Assembly: GCA_046263755.1 (NCBI GenBank)
Contig: JBJYZC010000005.1
Coordinates: forward strand, 89,512 to 153,511
DNA length: 64,000 nt
Source: Lachnocurva sp029100405
GTDB lineage: Bacteria > Bacillota > Clostridia > Lachnospirales > Lachnospiraceae
Direction of reading: 5' to 3'
The number at the start of each line of letters is the position of its first letter. Position 1 is the stretch's first letter. This document shows positions 43,184-51,141 of the stretch, one piece after another. The notes under the pieces were generated by a model that saw nothing but the letters and a program-made list of their open reading frames with translations, made no database searches and was not told the origin of the DNA. Position numbers and translations under genes: made by a program.

Positions 43184-43251
43184 GTTTCCAAAGGAGTGAG
43201 CTTCTGATAGAGTGAGCTTCTGAAGAAGTGAGCTTCTGATAAAGTGAGCTT
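43172..43251. repeat. 16-bp tandem repeat through the mini-receptor stop
   Basis: Five 16-bp copies with core GAGTGAGCTTCTGA start in the codons for LKE-stop and run 68 bases past the stop codon. Most copies also hold GTG AGC TTC TGA. Confidence 0.85.
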
Positions 43252-43258
43252 CTAAAAT

Positions 43259-43290
43259 AAAAGCGCCATCCCTTGGGTGGCGCTTTTTTG
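43259..43290. terminator. Bidirectional terminator, mini-receptor / HD-GYP
   Basis: AAAAGCGCCA (43259-43268) and TGGCGCTTTT (43278-43287), nine-base loop, T-run both ways. It serves the convergent genes on either side. Confidence 0.9.
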
Positions 43291-43306
43291 GTCTGCTTTT
43301 TCTTCC

Positions 43307-44419
43307 TCAATCCTTCACATTCGTGATAACGATATTGGCACATTCAATCGTGGAAAGGTCATAGACTTTTCCGCTTTCACAGCCGACAACGGTCGGACGC
43401 AGAAGCCCTGCCGGGTTTTTCTGGACAACTCTCGCCGTCTCTCCGTTACTGAGTACCACGTAGGAGTCCACCGGATAGAGGATCATGGAGGCCAGAAAGC
43501 TCTTCAGATCATCCATATCCAGCTGATCCGTCATGGCCATCAGCATCTCAACTGCCTGTCCGGGTGGCATTCCGTCCTTGTAAGGGCGGTTTGTCACCAG
43601 TGCATCATAGATATCGGCAACGGTAAGGATCCTGGCATAAGGATGAATTCCATCTTTTAAAGCTCCAAAGGGATAGCCGCTGCCGTCAATTTTCTCATGA
43701 TGCTGAAGCATACCAAGCTTGACTGCATCCGGGATCTCCGGATTGCCCTCGACCATCTCATAGCTTAAAAGGCTGTGGGTCTTCATCACTTCAAACTCTT
43801 CCGGCGTTAGTTTGGCCGGCTTGTTCAAGATCTCTGGCGGGATCTTGGTCTTTCCGATGTCATGCAATAAGCCGGACATACCGATCTCATAAACTTCTCT
43901 CCGGCTTTTCTTCTGCTGCTTTGCAATAATCATCGCGATGGTTGCGACATCCACACTATGTTCAAAAGTATATTCATCCGATGTCTTTAATTCCCGGATA
44001 TTCAGAGCGACCGCATGATTGGAGTCAATAGCCGTCATCAAATCATCCATGATAGACCGGGTTGTTGTCGCCAATTCCTTGGGCGAAGGATTGTTATAAA
44101 TCGTCTGAACGCCAGCTGCGATCTGCTTTTTCAGGGTCTTCGAAAAATGCAGCTTGGCAGGATCCTCTACCCGAAGGCGTTCGACTTGCTGACGGGCAAG
44201 CCTGGTCATCTTGGGCCGGTTCATTCTGTCATTAGCTTCACCGATCCGGATCTGCAGAGAGCCGATCCCAAGATAGCGCAGATGTTCTATGATATATGGT
44301 GTCAGCACCGTACCGGCTTCTACCAGATGTCTGCTGCGGCGGTCCTCTACCGGACTGCCAACGATCATCCCGGGCCGGACGGCATTTATTGGCATAGAAC
44401 GTACTATGACATTGCCCAT
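43307..44419 (-). CDS. HD-GYP domain c-di-GMP phosphodiesterase
   Basis: A 370-residue protein. An N-terminal domain (about 1-110; AVRPGMIVGSPVEDRRSRHL) resembles the DUF3391-like fold in this family. The HD-GYP core has EHSVDVATIAMIIA, LLHDIGKTKIP with HD at 186-187, LQHHEKIDGSGYP at 239-250, and VADIYDALVTNRPYK. It should hydrolyse c-di-GMP to GMP. A short C-terminal beta domain (DSYVVLSNGETARVV) follows. Beside the EAL gene it makes a second degrading enzyme near the c-di-GMP-controlled flagellar operon. Direct repeats with CCTGTTATCAGG lie 43-92 bases upstream. Confidence 0.93.
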   Translation of the reverse strand: MGNVIVRSMPINAVRPGMIVGSPVEDRRSRHLVEAGTVLTPYIIEHLRYLGIGSLQIRIGEANDRMNRPKMTRLARQQVERLRVEDPAKLHFSKTLKKQIAAGVQTIYNNPSPKELATTTRSIMDDLMTAIDSNHAVALNIRELKTSDEYTFEHSVDVATIAMIIAKQQKKSRREVYEIGMSGLLHDIGKTKIPPEILNKPAKLTPEEFEVMKTHSLLSYEMVEGNPEIPDAVKLGMLQHHEKIDGSGYPFGALKDGIHPYARILTVADIYDALVTNRPYKDGMPPGQAVEMLMAMTDQLDMDDLKSFLASMILYPVDSYVVLSNGETARVVQKNPAGLLRPTVVGCESGKVYDLSTIECANIVITNVKD

Positions 44420-44461
44420 TCTAATCTCTCAACTTTCCCAAAAAGTGTATTATCTGAAAGG

Positions 44462-44511
44462 CCTGTTATCAGGCAGATTCCTCTATCCTGTTATCAGGCA
44501 GATCCCTCTAT
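44462..44511. repeat. 25-bp direct repeat with palindromic core before HD-GYP gene
   Basis: Two 25-bp copies (44462-44486 and 44487-44511) differing at one base. Each begins with CCTGTTATCAGG, which can form a 4-bp stem. The spacing of 2.4 helical turns would suit paired repressor binding. Confidence 0.7.
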
Positions 44512-44624
44512 CTATGAAAGCAGAACCATCGATCTTCTAAATATTATCGGCAGGTTTCTGCTGCCTTATAAATGCACGGTCCTTCATGCGCCTGCTGGCG
44601 GCCCAAAAGATCCATGACACGGTC

Positions 44625-45455
44625 TTAGGATATGGCAATCCTCTCTCCGTTCGAAAGGACAGTATATCCGTGCCGGTCGTCATCCAAATCAGCCACGAGA
44701 ATCGCCCGCTCATCTACGAGATTTCCATCCTGTATTAAGAAATATAGACCATTCTCTCCCTTTTCTGCAAGCATCTCACCATAATTTGACAGTTTGTCGC
44801 AGATCTTATTAAAAGGGAACTCATATTTTCCATCCGGCAAAGCTTTCCTATGAGCCTGATCCTTGGGGCCAAAAACAAGTTTTCTCTTCTTCACAAGTTC
44901 CCAAAGGGGCTGGATAATATCCGTATTTTCCTTCAAAGACCAGAGATTCTTATTCTCCCAATTTTGCCACCAGGTCTCCATGCCCTGGCGGACATAAACC
45001 GAATCCGCCCGAAAATCCACTGTCGATCCCTCCGGGATCCGTTCTAAGGCCCGAAAGGCTGCCATTAATTCCATCCGGTTGTTGGTCTGTCCCGGCATGG
45101 CCCCGAAGGCCTCCGTCAGGATCTGTCCCTTTCGATTCAGAATGACAAAAGCATATCCGCCGGGACCCGGATTGGTCAATGCGCCTCCATCCGTATGGAT
45201 CTCGTAAAAATCCATTGGATCCTCCTCTGCCGGCAGACTCGGTTCTTTCTTCCCTACTGGTTTTTGTTGATTTCCATAGGGCTTGTCCCCTGTCCTTAGA
45301 AATGTTTCATAGGCAGTTTCAGCCGCTTTCCTTGTCTCATATCCCTTATAGATAGCATGGGGAAAGCCAGTCACCAGAGGACTTACTTCTTGCCAGCTGT
45401 TAAAAATGCCTGTCTCTTTTCCTTGAAATATTACATATGCGGCTTTCTTTGCCAT
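44625..45455 (-). CDS. rnhA: Ribonuclease H with viroplasmin N-domain
   Basis: A 276-residue ribonuclease HI. Residues 1-55 (KAAYVIFQGKETGIFNSWQE, VTGFPHAIYKGYETRKAAE) are the caulimovirus viroplasmin/hybrid-binding domain. The RNase H fold follows with catalytic residues in EIHTDGGALTNPGPGGYAF, NNRMELMAAFRAL and DFRADSVYV. It removes RNA from RNA-DNA hybrids. The C-terminus extends about 60 residues past the usual end (EKGENGLYFLIQDGNLVDER). The iterated 10-mer occurs at 44741-44750 in codons for GLYF. No operon partner is seen. Confidence 0.9.
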   Translation of the reverse strand: MAKKAAYVIFQGKETGIFNSWQEVSPLVTGFPHAIYKGYETRKAAETAYETFLRTGDKPYGNQQKPVGKKEPSLPAEEDPMDFYEIHTDGGALTNPGPGGYAFVILNRKGQILTEAFGAMPGQTNNRMELMAAFRALERIPEGSTVDFRADSVYVRQGMETWWQNWENKNLWSLKENTDIIQPLWELVKKRKLVFGPKDQAHRKALPDGKYEFPFNKICDKLSNYGEMLAEKGENGLYFLIQDGNLVDERAILVADLDDDRHGYTVLSNGERIAIS

Positions 45456-45588
45456 GTGACCTCTCCTGGTATCAGATCTTTATTATAAGGGTTACATCTG
45501 CCGAGCCCTGGTTGTTTTTCAGATTAGTCTAGGATCCTATTATAACACGAAGAGAACCAGCTCTGCCTTATGCAAGTTGCTTTCAGAA

Positions 45589-45624
45589 AAAAACAGGAGG
45601 GCCTGATCAGGCACTCCTGTTTTT
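45589..45624. terminator. Bidirectional terminator between ABC ATPase and rnhA
   Basis: AAAAACAGGAG (45589-45599) and CTCCTGTTTTT (45614-45624) with an inner GCCTGATCAGGC. It lies in a 309-base gap that otherwise contains only one iterated 10-mer (45753) and the rnhA upstream region. Confidence 0.85.
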
Positions 45625-45752
45625 ATGACATTTGAAAAATAATAGGGTCATGTCTCGGTGAAGCAAGACTCAATAAACCTGGTATCTATTTCATTATCGA
45701 TAGTGTTCTAAAAGAAAGGATCTTTCCGAACATAATCTTCTGTCTCTCGATT

Positions 45753-45762
45753 GGTCTATATT
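45753..45762 (-). repeat. AATATAGACC iterated 10-mer (intergenic copy)
   Basis: GGTCTATATT on plus, just past the stop of the ABC ATPase gene, in the 45.46-45.76 kb gap. Confidence 0.75.
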
Positions 45763-45764
45763 TC

Positions 45765-46562
45765 TCAGGAAAGAATCGCCTTATCTGACGTGAATTCCTC
45801 ACCCGATACTTCTTCAAATTTATGGAGGAGGTCCTCGATCGTCAGTTTCTTCTTTTCTTCTCCCCGGATATCCAGAATGATCTGTCCGTTATTCATCATG
45901 ACAAGGCGGTTTCCGTGAGCGATGGCGTCCCGCATGTTATGGGTGACCATAAGGGTCGTCAGATTGTTTTCCGATACAACCCGGTCGGTAGCCTTCAAGA
46001 CCTTGTCAGCCGTCTTCGGATCCAGGGCAGCCGTGTGCTCATCCAAAAGAAGGACTTTCGGTTTCTGAAGCGTCGCCATAAGAAGGGTCAGGGCCTGTCG
46101 CTGACCGCCGGAAAGGAGACCGACCTTGGCAGTCATCCGGTCTTCCAGTCCGAGATCCAGCCGCTTTAACAGCTCATGATACTCCTCATGTTCCTTTTTC
46201 GTCACGCCCCATTTCCAGAAAGCATGGAAACTGCCACGTCTCCTGGCCAGTGCTAGATTTTCCTCGATCTCCATATCCGCAGCGGTTCCGGTCATGGGAT
46301 CCTGAAAGACCCGTCCAAGGAAGGCTGCTCTCTTATAATCCGGCAAAGCGGTGACATCGACACCATCAATCGTGATTCGTCCGCTGTCGATTGGCCAGAC
46401 ACCTGCGATCGCATTCATGAGCGTTGACTTTCCTGCGCCGTTTCCGCCGATCATTGTCACGAAATCTCCGGTCTCAAGGTCCAGAGAAACTCCGTTCAGG
46501 GCCTTCTTCTCATTTACGGTTCCGGGATTAAAAGTTTTTCTCACATTCTTTATCGTAAGCAT
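45765..46562 (-). CDS. ABC transporter ATPase (COG1101 type)
   Basis: A 265-residue ATP-binding subunit. Walker A is IGGNGAGKSTLMNAIAG, the signature is LLSGGQRQALTLLMATLQ, Walker B is VLLLDEHTAALDPKTADKVL, and H-loop is MVTHNMRDAIAHGN. It pairs with the next upstream permease and lipoprotein. The ATG at 46562 overlaps the permease TGA. In this family known solutes are aromatic amino acids (TrpXYZ), but substrate cannot be told from sequence. Confidence 0.9.
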   Translation of the reverse strand: MLTIKNVRKTFNPGTVNEKKALNGVSLDLETGDFVTMIGGNGAGKSTLMNAIAGVWPIDSGRITIDGVDVTALPDYKRAAFLGRVFQDPMTGTAADMEIEENLALARRRGSFHAFWKWGVTKKEHEEYHELLKRLDLGLEDRMTAKVGLLSGGQRQALTLLMATLQKPKVLLLDEHTAALDPKTADKVLKATDRVVSENNLTTLMVTHNMRDAIAHGNRLVMMNNGQIILDIRGEEKKKLTIEDLLHKFEEVSGEEFTSDKAILS

Positions 46563-47473
46563 CACTTCTCCCCCTTTCCGGCCTTCTTATAGGAATGCTG
46601 GATGCGATCCTTCACATAAGGCACACCCATGAAAATGGCAACAACCAGTGCTGTAAAGAGCTTTAAGTCGTCCGAAGGGAACTGCATGGCAAGGACCAGA
46701 CCGATGACAATATAGTATAGGATCGCGCCCAGAACAACGAAGATCATGCGGAGCATGAAGTTCATTCTCTTTCCGAAAACAGCGCTTCCCAGGACATCTC
46801 CGATGATCACTGCGGCAAGGCCTATGACAATGGCGCCACGACCCATATTGATATCGGAAAAGCCCTGATACTGAGCAAACAAACCGCCTGCCAGAGCCAC
46901 CAGTCCATTGGAAAAAGCCAGTCCCAGGATCTTCATGCCTCCGATATTAATGCCCTGAGCCTTACTCATCTGTGGATTGTTTCCGGTTGCGCGAAGGGCA
47001 GATCCTTGTTCAGTTCCGAAGTAAATATAGAGCAAAATGACGATGACCACGACAAAGATCGCAGATATCACAATGGATCTTTGGACATATCGTAAGGACA
47101 GCAACAGAGGATAATTGCTAACCGAAACTGCCTTATTCGCTGCGCCCATGATGTTCAGATTCAGGGAATAGAGAATAAACTGGGTCAGAATTCCTGCCAG
47201 AATATCCGGAATGCCCATGACCACATGGAAGATACCGGTCAGAATGCCCGCCAGGATCCCTGAAACAGTTGCAAGAATAAGTGCCAAAGCAACCGGTTTC
47301 CCGGACAGAATCATCATGACTGCGACAGCTCCTCCTGTAGCGAAGCTGCCATCGACCGTCATATCTGCAAAATTAAGAACCTTAAATGTGATGTAAACTC
47401 CCAGCGCCATAATGCCCCAGATCAGGCCTTGGGCTATATTTCCCGGAAGTGCATTCGTAAATGCAATGAACAT
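46562..47473 (-). CDS. ABC transporter permease (COG4120 type)
   Basis: A 303-residue permease with about eight helices, e.g. IAQGLIWGIMALGVYITFKV, LNFADMTVDGSFATGGAVAV and GDVLGSAVFGKRMNFMLRMI. It is of the BPD_transp_2 class, like those for branched-chain and other solutes. It follows the lipoprotein gene by 37 bases and overlaps the ATPase start. Confidence 0.9.
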   Translation of the reverse strand: MFIAFTNALPGNIAQGLIWGIMALGVYITFKVLNFADMTVDGSFATGGAVAVMMILSGKPVALALILATVSGILAGILTGIFHVVMGIPDILAGILTQFILYSLNLNIMGAANKAVSVSNYPLLLSLRYVQRSIVISAIFVVVIVILLYIYFGTEQGSALRATGNNPQMSKAQGINIGGMKILGLAFSNGLVALAGGLFAQYQGFSDINMGRGAIVIGLAAVIIGDVLGSAVFGKRMNFMLRMIFVVLGAILYYIVIGLVLAMQFPSDDLKLFTALVVAIFMGVPYVKDRIQHSYKKAGKGEK

Positions 47474-47510
47474 ATATCGCTCCTAGATTTTCAAAGTTGA
47501 ACTTGATTTT

Positions 47511-48512
47511 TTACTCCGACTTGATTTCCGAATAATCATCCGGAATCTTCACACCAAGCTTCTCCGCACGATCCTTCATGTATTCCTTCGTGAATTTCTT
47601 TGCGGTCTGAACTTGCATCTCACCGGGCTTCTTTCCGTTGACTAAGATGTCATAAGCCATCTCGCCGGTCTGATAGCCAAGGTCATAGTAGCTCAGGGAA
47701 AGAGTTGCAACGCCACAGCCTTTGCAGATTCCTTCTTCACCGGTAACGATCGGGATGCCGGCCGGCTCAGCGACATTGTTGATATTCTCAGCACAGGAGG
47801 CTGCTGTATTATCCGTCGGAATATAGAGTACTTCCGAATCGCCGCAGGCTTTCTTAGTTACATTGGCAACGTCATTGGAATCTGAAAATGCATATTCGGT
47901 AACTGTATATCCTTCTTCTTTCAGATACTTGGTAATGTTTGTTACCTGATACTTGGAATTGGCCTCTGCATTGCAGTAGAGAATACCAACCTTTTTCTTG
48001 TCCGGAAAAAGTTCCTGGATCATCTTAGCCTGCTCATCCAAAGGAGCCAGATCCGTCGTACCGCTGACATTGCTGCCGCTCTTGCCTGTCCAGTCCTTGA
48101 TATCCAGAGCGGAGCCGTAATCGGTAACACTGGTTCCGACAATGGGGATGTCTGCTGTTGCCTGGCTGGCTGCGGTCAGAGCTGCAGTCGCATTGGCCAT
48201 GATCAGATCCTTACCTGATGACACAAAGGAGTTGGCAATCGTTGTACAGGTTGCCGAGTCACCGGATGCATTCTGTTCATCAAATTTTACCTTGCTGCCA
48301 AGCTTGTCCTCCAGGGCCTTCTTGAAGCCCTTGGTTGCTGCACCCAATGCCGGATGCTGGGTCAGCTGAATGATGCCGACCTGATAGGTCTTGGTTGCCT
48401 TGCCTGACTTGCCTCCGGAAGCACTGCCGGATCCGCTTGCAGATCCGCATCCTGCCAGAAGACTTAGGGATAAGGCAGCCGTACTGAGTAATGCGAGTAA
48501 TTTTCTTTTCAT
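47511..48512 (-). CDS. ABC transporter substrate-binding lipoprotein (COG2984 type)
   Basis: A 333-residue lipoprotein. The lipobox LSLLAGCGSASG puts Cys at residue 22. The mature domain (YQVGIIQLTQHPALGAATKG, PDKKKVGILYCNAEANSKYQ, VTGEEGICKGCGVATLSLSY) is the periplasmic-binding fold of the TrpX/YtrF-like family. A long GSGSASGGKSG linker follows the lipid site. It is the first gene of the transporter operon and lies behind an inverted repeat at 48671-48711. Ligand is unknown; the family includes tryptophan and aromatic compound binders. Confidence 0.9.
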   Translation of the reverse strand: MKRKLLALLSTAALSLSLLAGCGSASGSGSASGGKSGKATKTYQVGIIQLTQHPALGAATKGFKKALEDKLGSKVKFDEQNASGDSATCTTIANSFVSSGKDLIMANATAALTAASQATADIPIVGTSVTDYGSALDIKDWTGKSGSNVSGTTDLAPLDEQAKMIQELFPDKKKVGILYCNAEANSKYQVTNITKYLKEEGYTVTEYAFSDSNDVANVTKKACGDSEVLYIPTDNTAASCAENINNVAEPAGIPIVTGEEGICKGCGVATLSLSYYDLGYQTGEMAYDILVNGKKPGEMQVQTAKKFTKEYMKDRAEKLGVKIPDDYSEIKSE

Positions 48513-48670
48513 CTTTTTCCCTCCCGTAATTGAATGAATTTCATCTGAATGAACTTCATGATATAAGTGCCATGTACTCCCTTATGGAATAGTCATGGCA
48601 TGAAAGATAATTTCATTGCAACTATTTCACAACTATTTCGCAACTGCCCCACAACTTTTTCACTTTATTG

Positions 48671-48711
48671 CGTTGACGTGAGTGTCTTTCATGTAAGATA
48701 ACACGTCAACG
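48671..48711. promoter_or_regulatory. 10-bp inverted repeat upstream of ABC operon
   Basis: CGTTGACGTG (48671-48680) and CACGTCAACG (48702-48711), exact, 21 bases apart, about 160 bases before the lipoprotein ATG. Each arm contains TTGAC, so it could be an operator over a -35 element. Confidence 0.6.
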
Positions 48712-48756
48712 TGTAGAAGTCAATATAGAATGTTCAAGCAGACCACAGGCAAATCC

Positions 48757-49075
48757 CGACAGCCCCGCATGAGCTTCCATATTCGATATATGAAAACTTT
48801 TCAAATCCATGCGTATTCCCAGGCCTCGACAACCCTCCGATGCCACTCAATATTCGATATTTGAAATCTTTTCAATTTCATGCGTATTCCCAGGCCTCGA
48901 CAGCCCTCCGATGCCACTCATTATTCGATATTTGAAATCTTTTCAAATCCATGCGTATTTTTCGGCCTTTTTTATAGCATGATTTTCAAAAGATTTCATA
49001 TATCGAATTTTTGACCCGAAAAAGATCATTTTGTCGGTTCGGAGTACGCATGAAATCAAAAACTTTTCAAATATC
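48757..49075. repeat. 71-bp tandem repeats and inverted copies with ATTCGATATTTGAAA core
   Basis: Three 71-bp units run from 48757 to about 48969, with the core ATTCGATATTTGAAA and CATGCGTATTCCCAGGCCT. Inverted copies of the core follow at about 48981-49009 and 49062-49078. No gene is seen in this 732-base gap (48513-49244), which also holds the leuB terminator. Confidence 0.75.
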
Positions 49076-49102
49076 GAATACTCCCTCATAAGCATAGCCG
49101 AA

Positions 49103-49133
49103 AAAACGTGCCCTGCAAGGCAGGACACGTTTT
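49103..49133 (-). terminator. Terminator after leuB
   Basis: On minus: AAAACGTG stem with inner CCTGC/GCAGG, then CACGTTTTTT. It ends the ilvA-leuB operon. Confidence 0.8.
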
Positions 49134-49142
49134 AATACCAGC

Positions 49143-49249
49143 TCGTAAATAGAAATTCTAATCCTTACTTCATAAATAGAAATTCTAATCTTACCTCATA
49201 AATAGAATGCCTAATCCTTACCTCATGAATAGAACTCCTAATCCTTACT
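49143..49249. repeat. 27-bp tandem repeat through the leuB stop
   Basis: Four units of 26-27 bp; the unit next to the gene contains the leuB TAA (49245-49247) and the Lys codon. On minus, copies contain ATG AGG TAA or ATG AAG TAA, some behind AGGAG. Confidence 0.85.
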
Positions 49250-50306
49250 TCAAATATCCGGCAATCAGATCTCCGCATTCCTTGCAGCCGACTTGCTTCA
49301 TGCCGGCTTCCATGATATCTGCGGTTCGATAACCGTCATCCAGATAGGAAGAAACCGCTTTTTCAATAGCATCCGCTTCCTTCTCCATATTAAAGCTGTA
49401 GCGAAGCATCATAGCTGCTGAAAGAATAGTTCCAACGGGATTTGCAAGATCCTGCCCGGCAATGTCCGGAGCCGAACCATGAATCGGTTCATAGAGGCCA
49501 ACCGTTCCGGCGCCCAAACTCGAGGAAGGGATCATGCCGATCGAGCCTGTGATCTCGGAAGCCTCATCCGAAAGGATATCACCGAACATATTCTCCGTTA
49601 CAATGACATCGAATTGGGAAGGATCTTTGACGATCTGCATGGCACAATTGTCCACCAGCATATCGGTGAGTTCCACATCCGGATATTCTTTCGAAAGCTC
49701 ATGCATGGTCTTCTTCCAGAGCCGGCTGGTATCGAGGACATTACTCTTTTCGACGGAACAAAGCTTCTTTCCCCGCTTTCTTGCTGTCTGAAAGCCGATC
49801 CGGCCGATACGTTCGATCTCTTCCTTACTGTATTTCATGATGTCCGTGGCGGTCTCTCCCTCGGTCTTATGCTCGCCGAAATAGATACCGCCGATCAGCT
49901 CACGCACGATGATGAAATCTATACCGCGGCCAACAATGGTTTCTTTCAATGGAGATGCCTCTGCCAGTTGAGGCCAGATCTTGGCCGGCCGATTATTGGA
50001 ATAGACACCCATACCCGAGCGGAGACGAAGGAGTCCCTTTTCCGGACGTTTGGGGCCCGGAACATCATTCCACTTGGGGCCACCGACCGCACCAAGCAGA
50101 ACACTATCCGAAGCAAGGCACTTGTCCAGTTCCGACTGGGGCAGGGGATCGCCATACTTATCAATCGCACATCCACCCATATCAACATCCGTATAAGTAA
50201 AGTGATGACCGAAGATCCGGCCGATCTGATCCAAAACCTTGATTGCTTCATTCACGATCTCGGGGCCGATTCCATCTCCCCGGATCACCGCAATATTCTT
50301 ATCCAT
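49245..50306 (-). CDS. leuB: 3-isopropylmalate dehydrogenase LeuB
   Basis: A 353-residue NAD-dependent enzyme of leucine synthesis. IAVIRGDGIGPEIVNEAI begins the fold; substrate Arg residues lie in LLRLRSGMGVYSNNRPAK; the DNCAMQIVKDPSQFDVIVTE segment and GSIGMIPSSSLG, YEPIHGSAPDIAGQ are family blocks. It oxidises 3-isopropylmalate to 2-ketoisocaproate. The ATG at 50306 follows GAGAGAGGAAAGAGA. It is last in the operon, apart from leuD by 336 bases that hold a 39-bp repeat array. Confidence 0.96.
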   Translation of the reverse strand: MDKNIAVIRGDGIGPEIVNEAIKVLDQIGRIFGHHFTYTDVDMGGCAIDKYGDPLPQSELDKCLASDSVLLGAVGGPKWNDVPGPKRPEKGLLRLRSGMGVYSNNRPAKIWPQLAEASPLKETIVGRGIDFIIVRELIGGIYFGEHKTEGETATDIMKYSKEEIERIGRIGFQTARKRGKKLCSVEKSNVLDTSRLWKKTMHELSKEYPDVELTDMLVDNCAMQIVKDPSQFDVIVTENMFGDILSDEASEITGSIGMIPSSSLGAGTVGLYEPIHGSAPDIAGQDLANPVGTILSAAMMLRYSFNMEKEADAIEKAVSSYLDDGYRTADIMEAGMKQVGCKECGDLIAGYLK

Positions 50307-50377
50307 TCTCTTTCCTCTCTCTCCACTTGAGCTAGCTATCAACTCTCCTATGCACTTCATCATAGGTTCTCATTCTA

Positions 50378-50611
50378 GATCCTCCTCATGGATCCTCATC
50401 CTGAGCCCTCATCCCAAATTCTCCTCAAGGATCTTCATCCTGAGTTCTCATTCCGGATCCCCATCAAGAATCCTCATCCTGAATTCTCATTCCGGATCCT
50501 CCTCAAGGATCTTCATCCTGAGTCCTCATTCCGGATCCTCCTCAAGGATCCTCATCCTGGGCCCTCATCCCGGATCCTCCTCATGGATCCTCATCCTGAG
50601 CCCTCATTCCG
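50378..50611 (-). repeat. 39-bp x6 array of micro-ORFs between leuD and leuB
   Basis: Six units of exactly 39 bp. On minus, four contain GGAGG or GGAG followed by ATG seven bases later; each of the six encodes eight codons, MR(A/T/I)QDED(P/S), and ends in TGA that overlaps the next Shine-Dalgarno. Most differences are synonymous or at codon 3. A seventh diverged ATG (MRTYDEVHRRVDS) follows. This fills the 336-base leuD-leuB gap. Confidence 0.85.
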
Positions 50612-50642
50612 GATCCTGGGGAAGGCTGCTATGATCCGGCTT

Positions 50643-51140
50643 TTATGCTTTCTTACTGCTTTCCTTCAGAGATTTCAGAAGTCCGCCGCAGCGAATGATA
50701 TTCTGGATAAAAGGAGGAAACGGCTCTGCCTGGTAGGTTTTCCCCGTCGTCAGATCGCTGATCTTGCCGGAATCGAAATCGACCTCTACTTCATCATTGG
50801 CCTGTATTTCCTCTGCAGCCTCCTCGCACTCCAGGATGGGAAGACCGATATTAATGGCATTCCGATAGAAGATCCGGGCAAAGCTCTTCGCAATCACACA
50901 GCCCGTTCCACAGGTCTTAATGACCAGGGGCGCATGTTCCCGCGACGATCCGCAGCCGAAATTCCAACCGGCGACCATGATGTCGCCCGGTTTTACTTTC
51001 TTTACGAAATCCTTATCGATGTCTTCCATACAGTGCTGTGCCAGCTCCCTGGCATCCGGCGTATTCAGGTAACGTGCCGGAATAATGACATCCGTATCCA
51101 CATTATCCGGATATTTGAAAACAGATCCTTTTGTCTTCAT
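50643..51140 (-). CDS. leuD: 3-isopropylmalate dehydratase small subunit LeuD
   Basis: A 165-residue small subunit: VFKYPDNVDTDVIIPARYLN, VAGWNFGCGSSREHAPLVIK, SFARIFYRNAINIGLPILEC. With LeuC it isomerises 2-isopropylmalate to 3-isopropylmalate. It is the short, HacB-like form. The start is one base after the leuC stop, with GAGGAGGCATGAG before it. Confidence 0.95.
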   Translation of the reverse strand: MKTKGSVFKYPDNVDTDVIIPARYLNTPDARELAQHCMEDIDKDFVKKVKPGDIMVAGWNFGCGSSREHAPLVIKTCGTGCVIAKSFARIFYRNAINIGLPILECEEAAEEIQANDEVEVDFDSGKISDLTTGKTYQAEPFPPFIQNIIRCGGLLKSLKESSKKA

Positions 51141-51141
51141 C

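Noticed and set aside
45765..48512. Naming the ABC operon trpXYZ
   Set aside because: Family fits, but nothing in the sequence fixes tryptophan as substrate and there is no T-box or trp gene nearby.
50378..50611. CRISPR array
   Set aside because: The 39-bp units are contiguous with no unique spacers and no cas genes are present.
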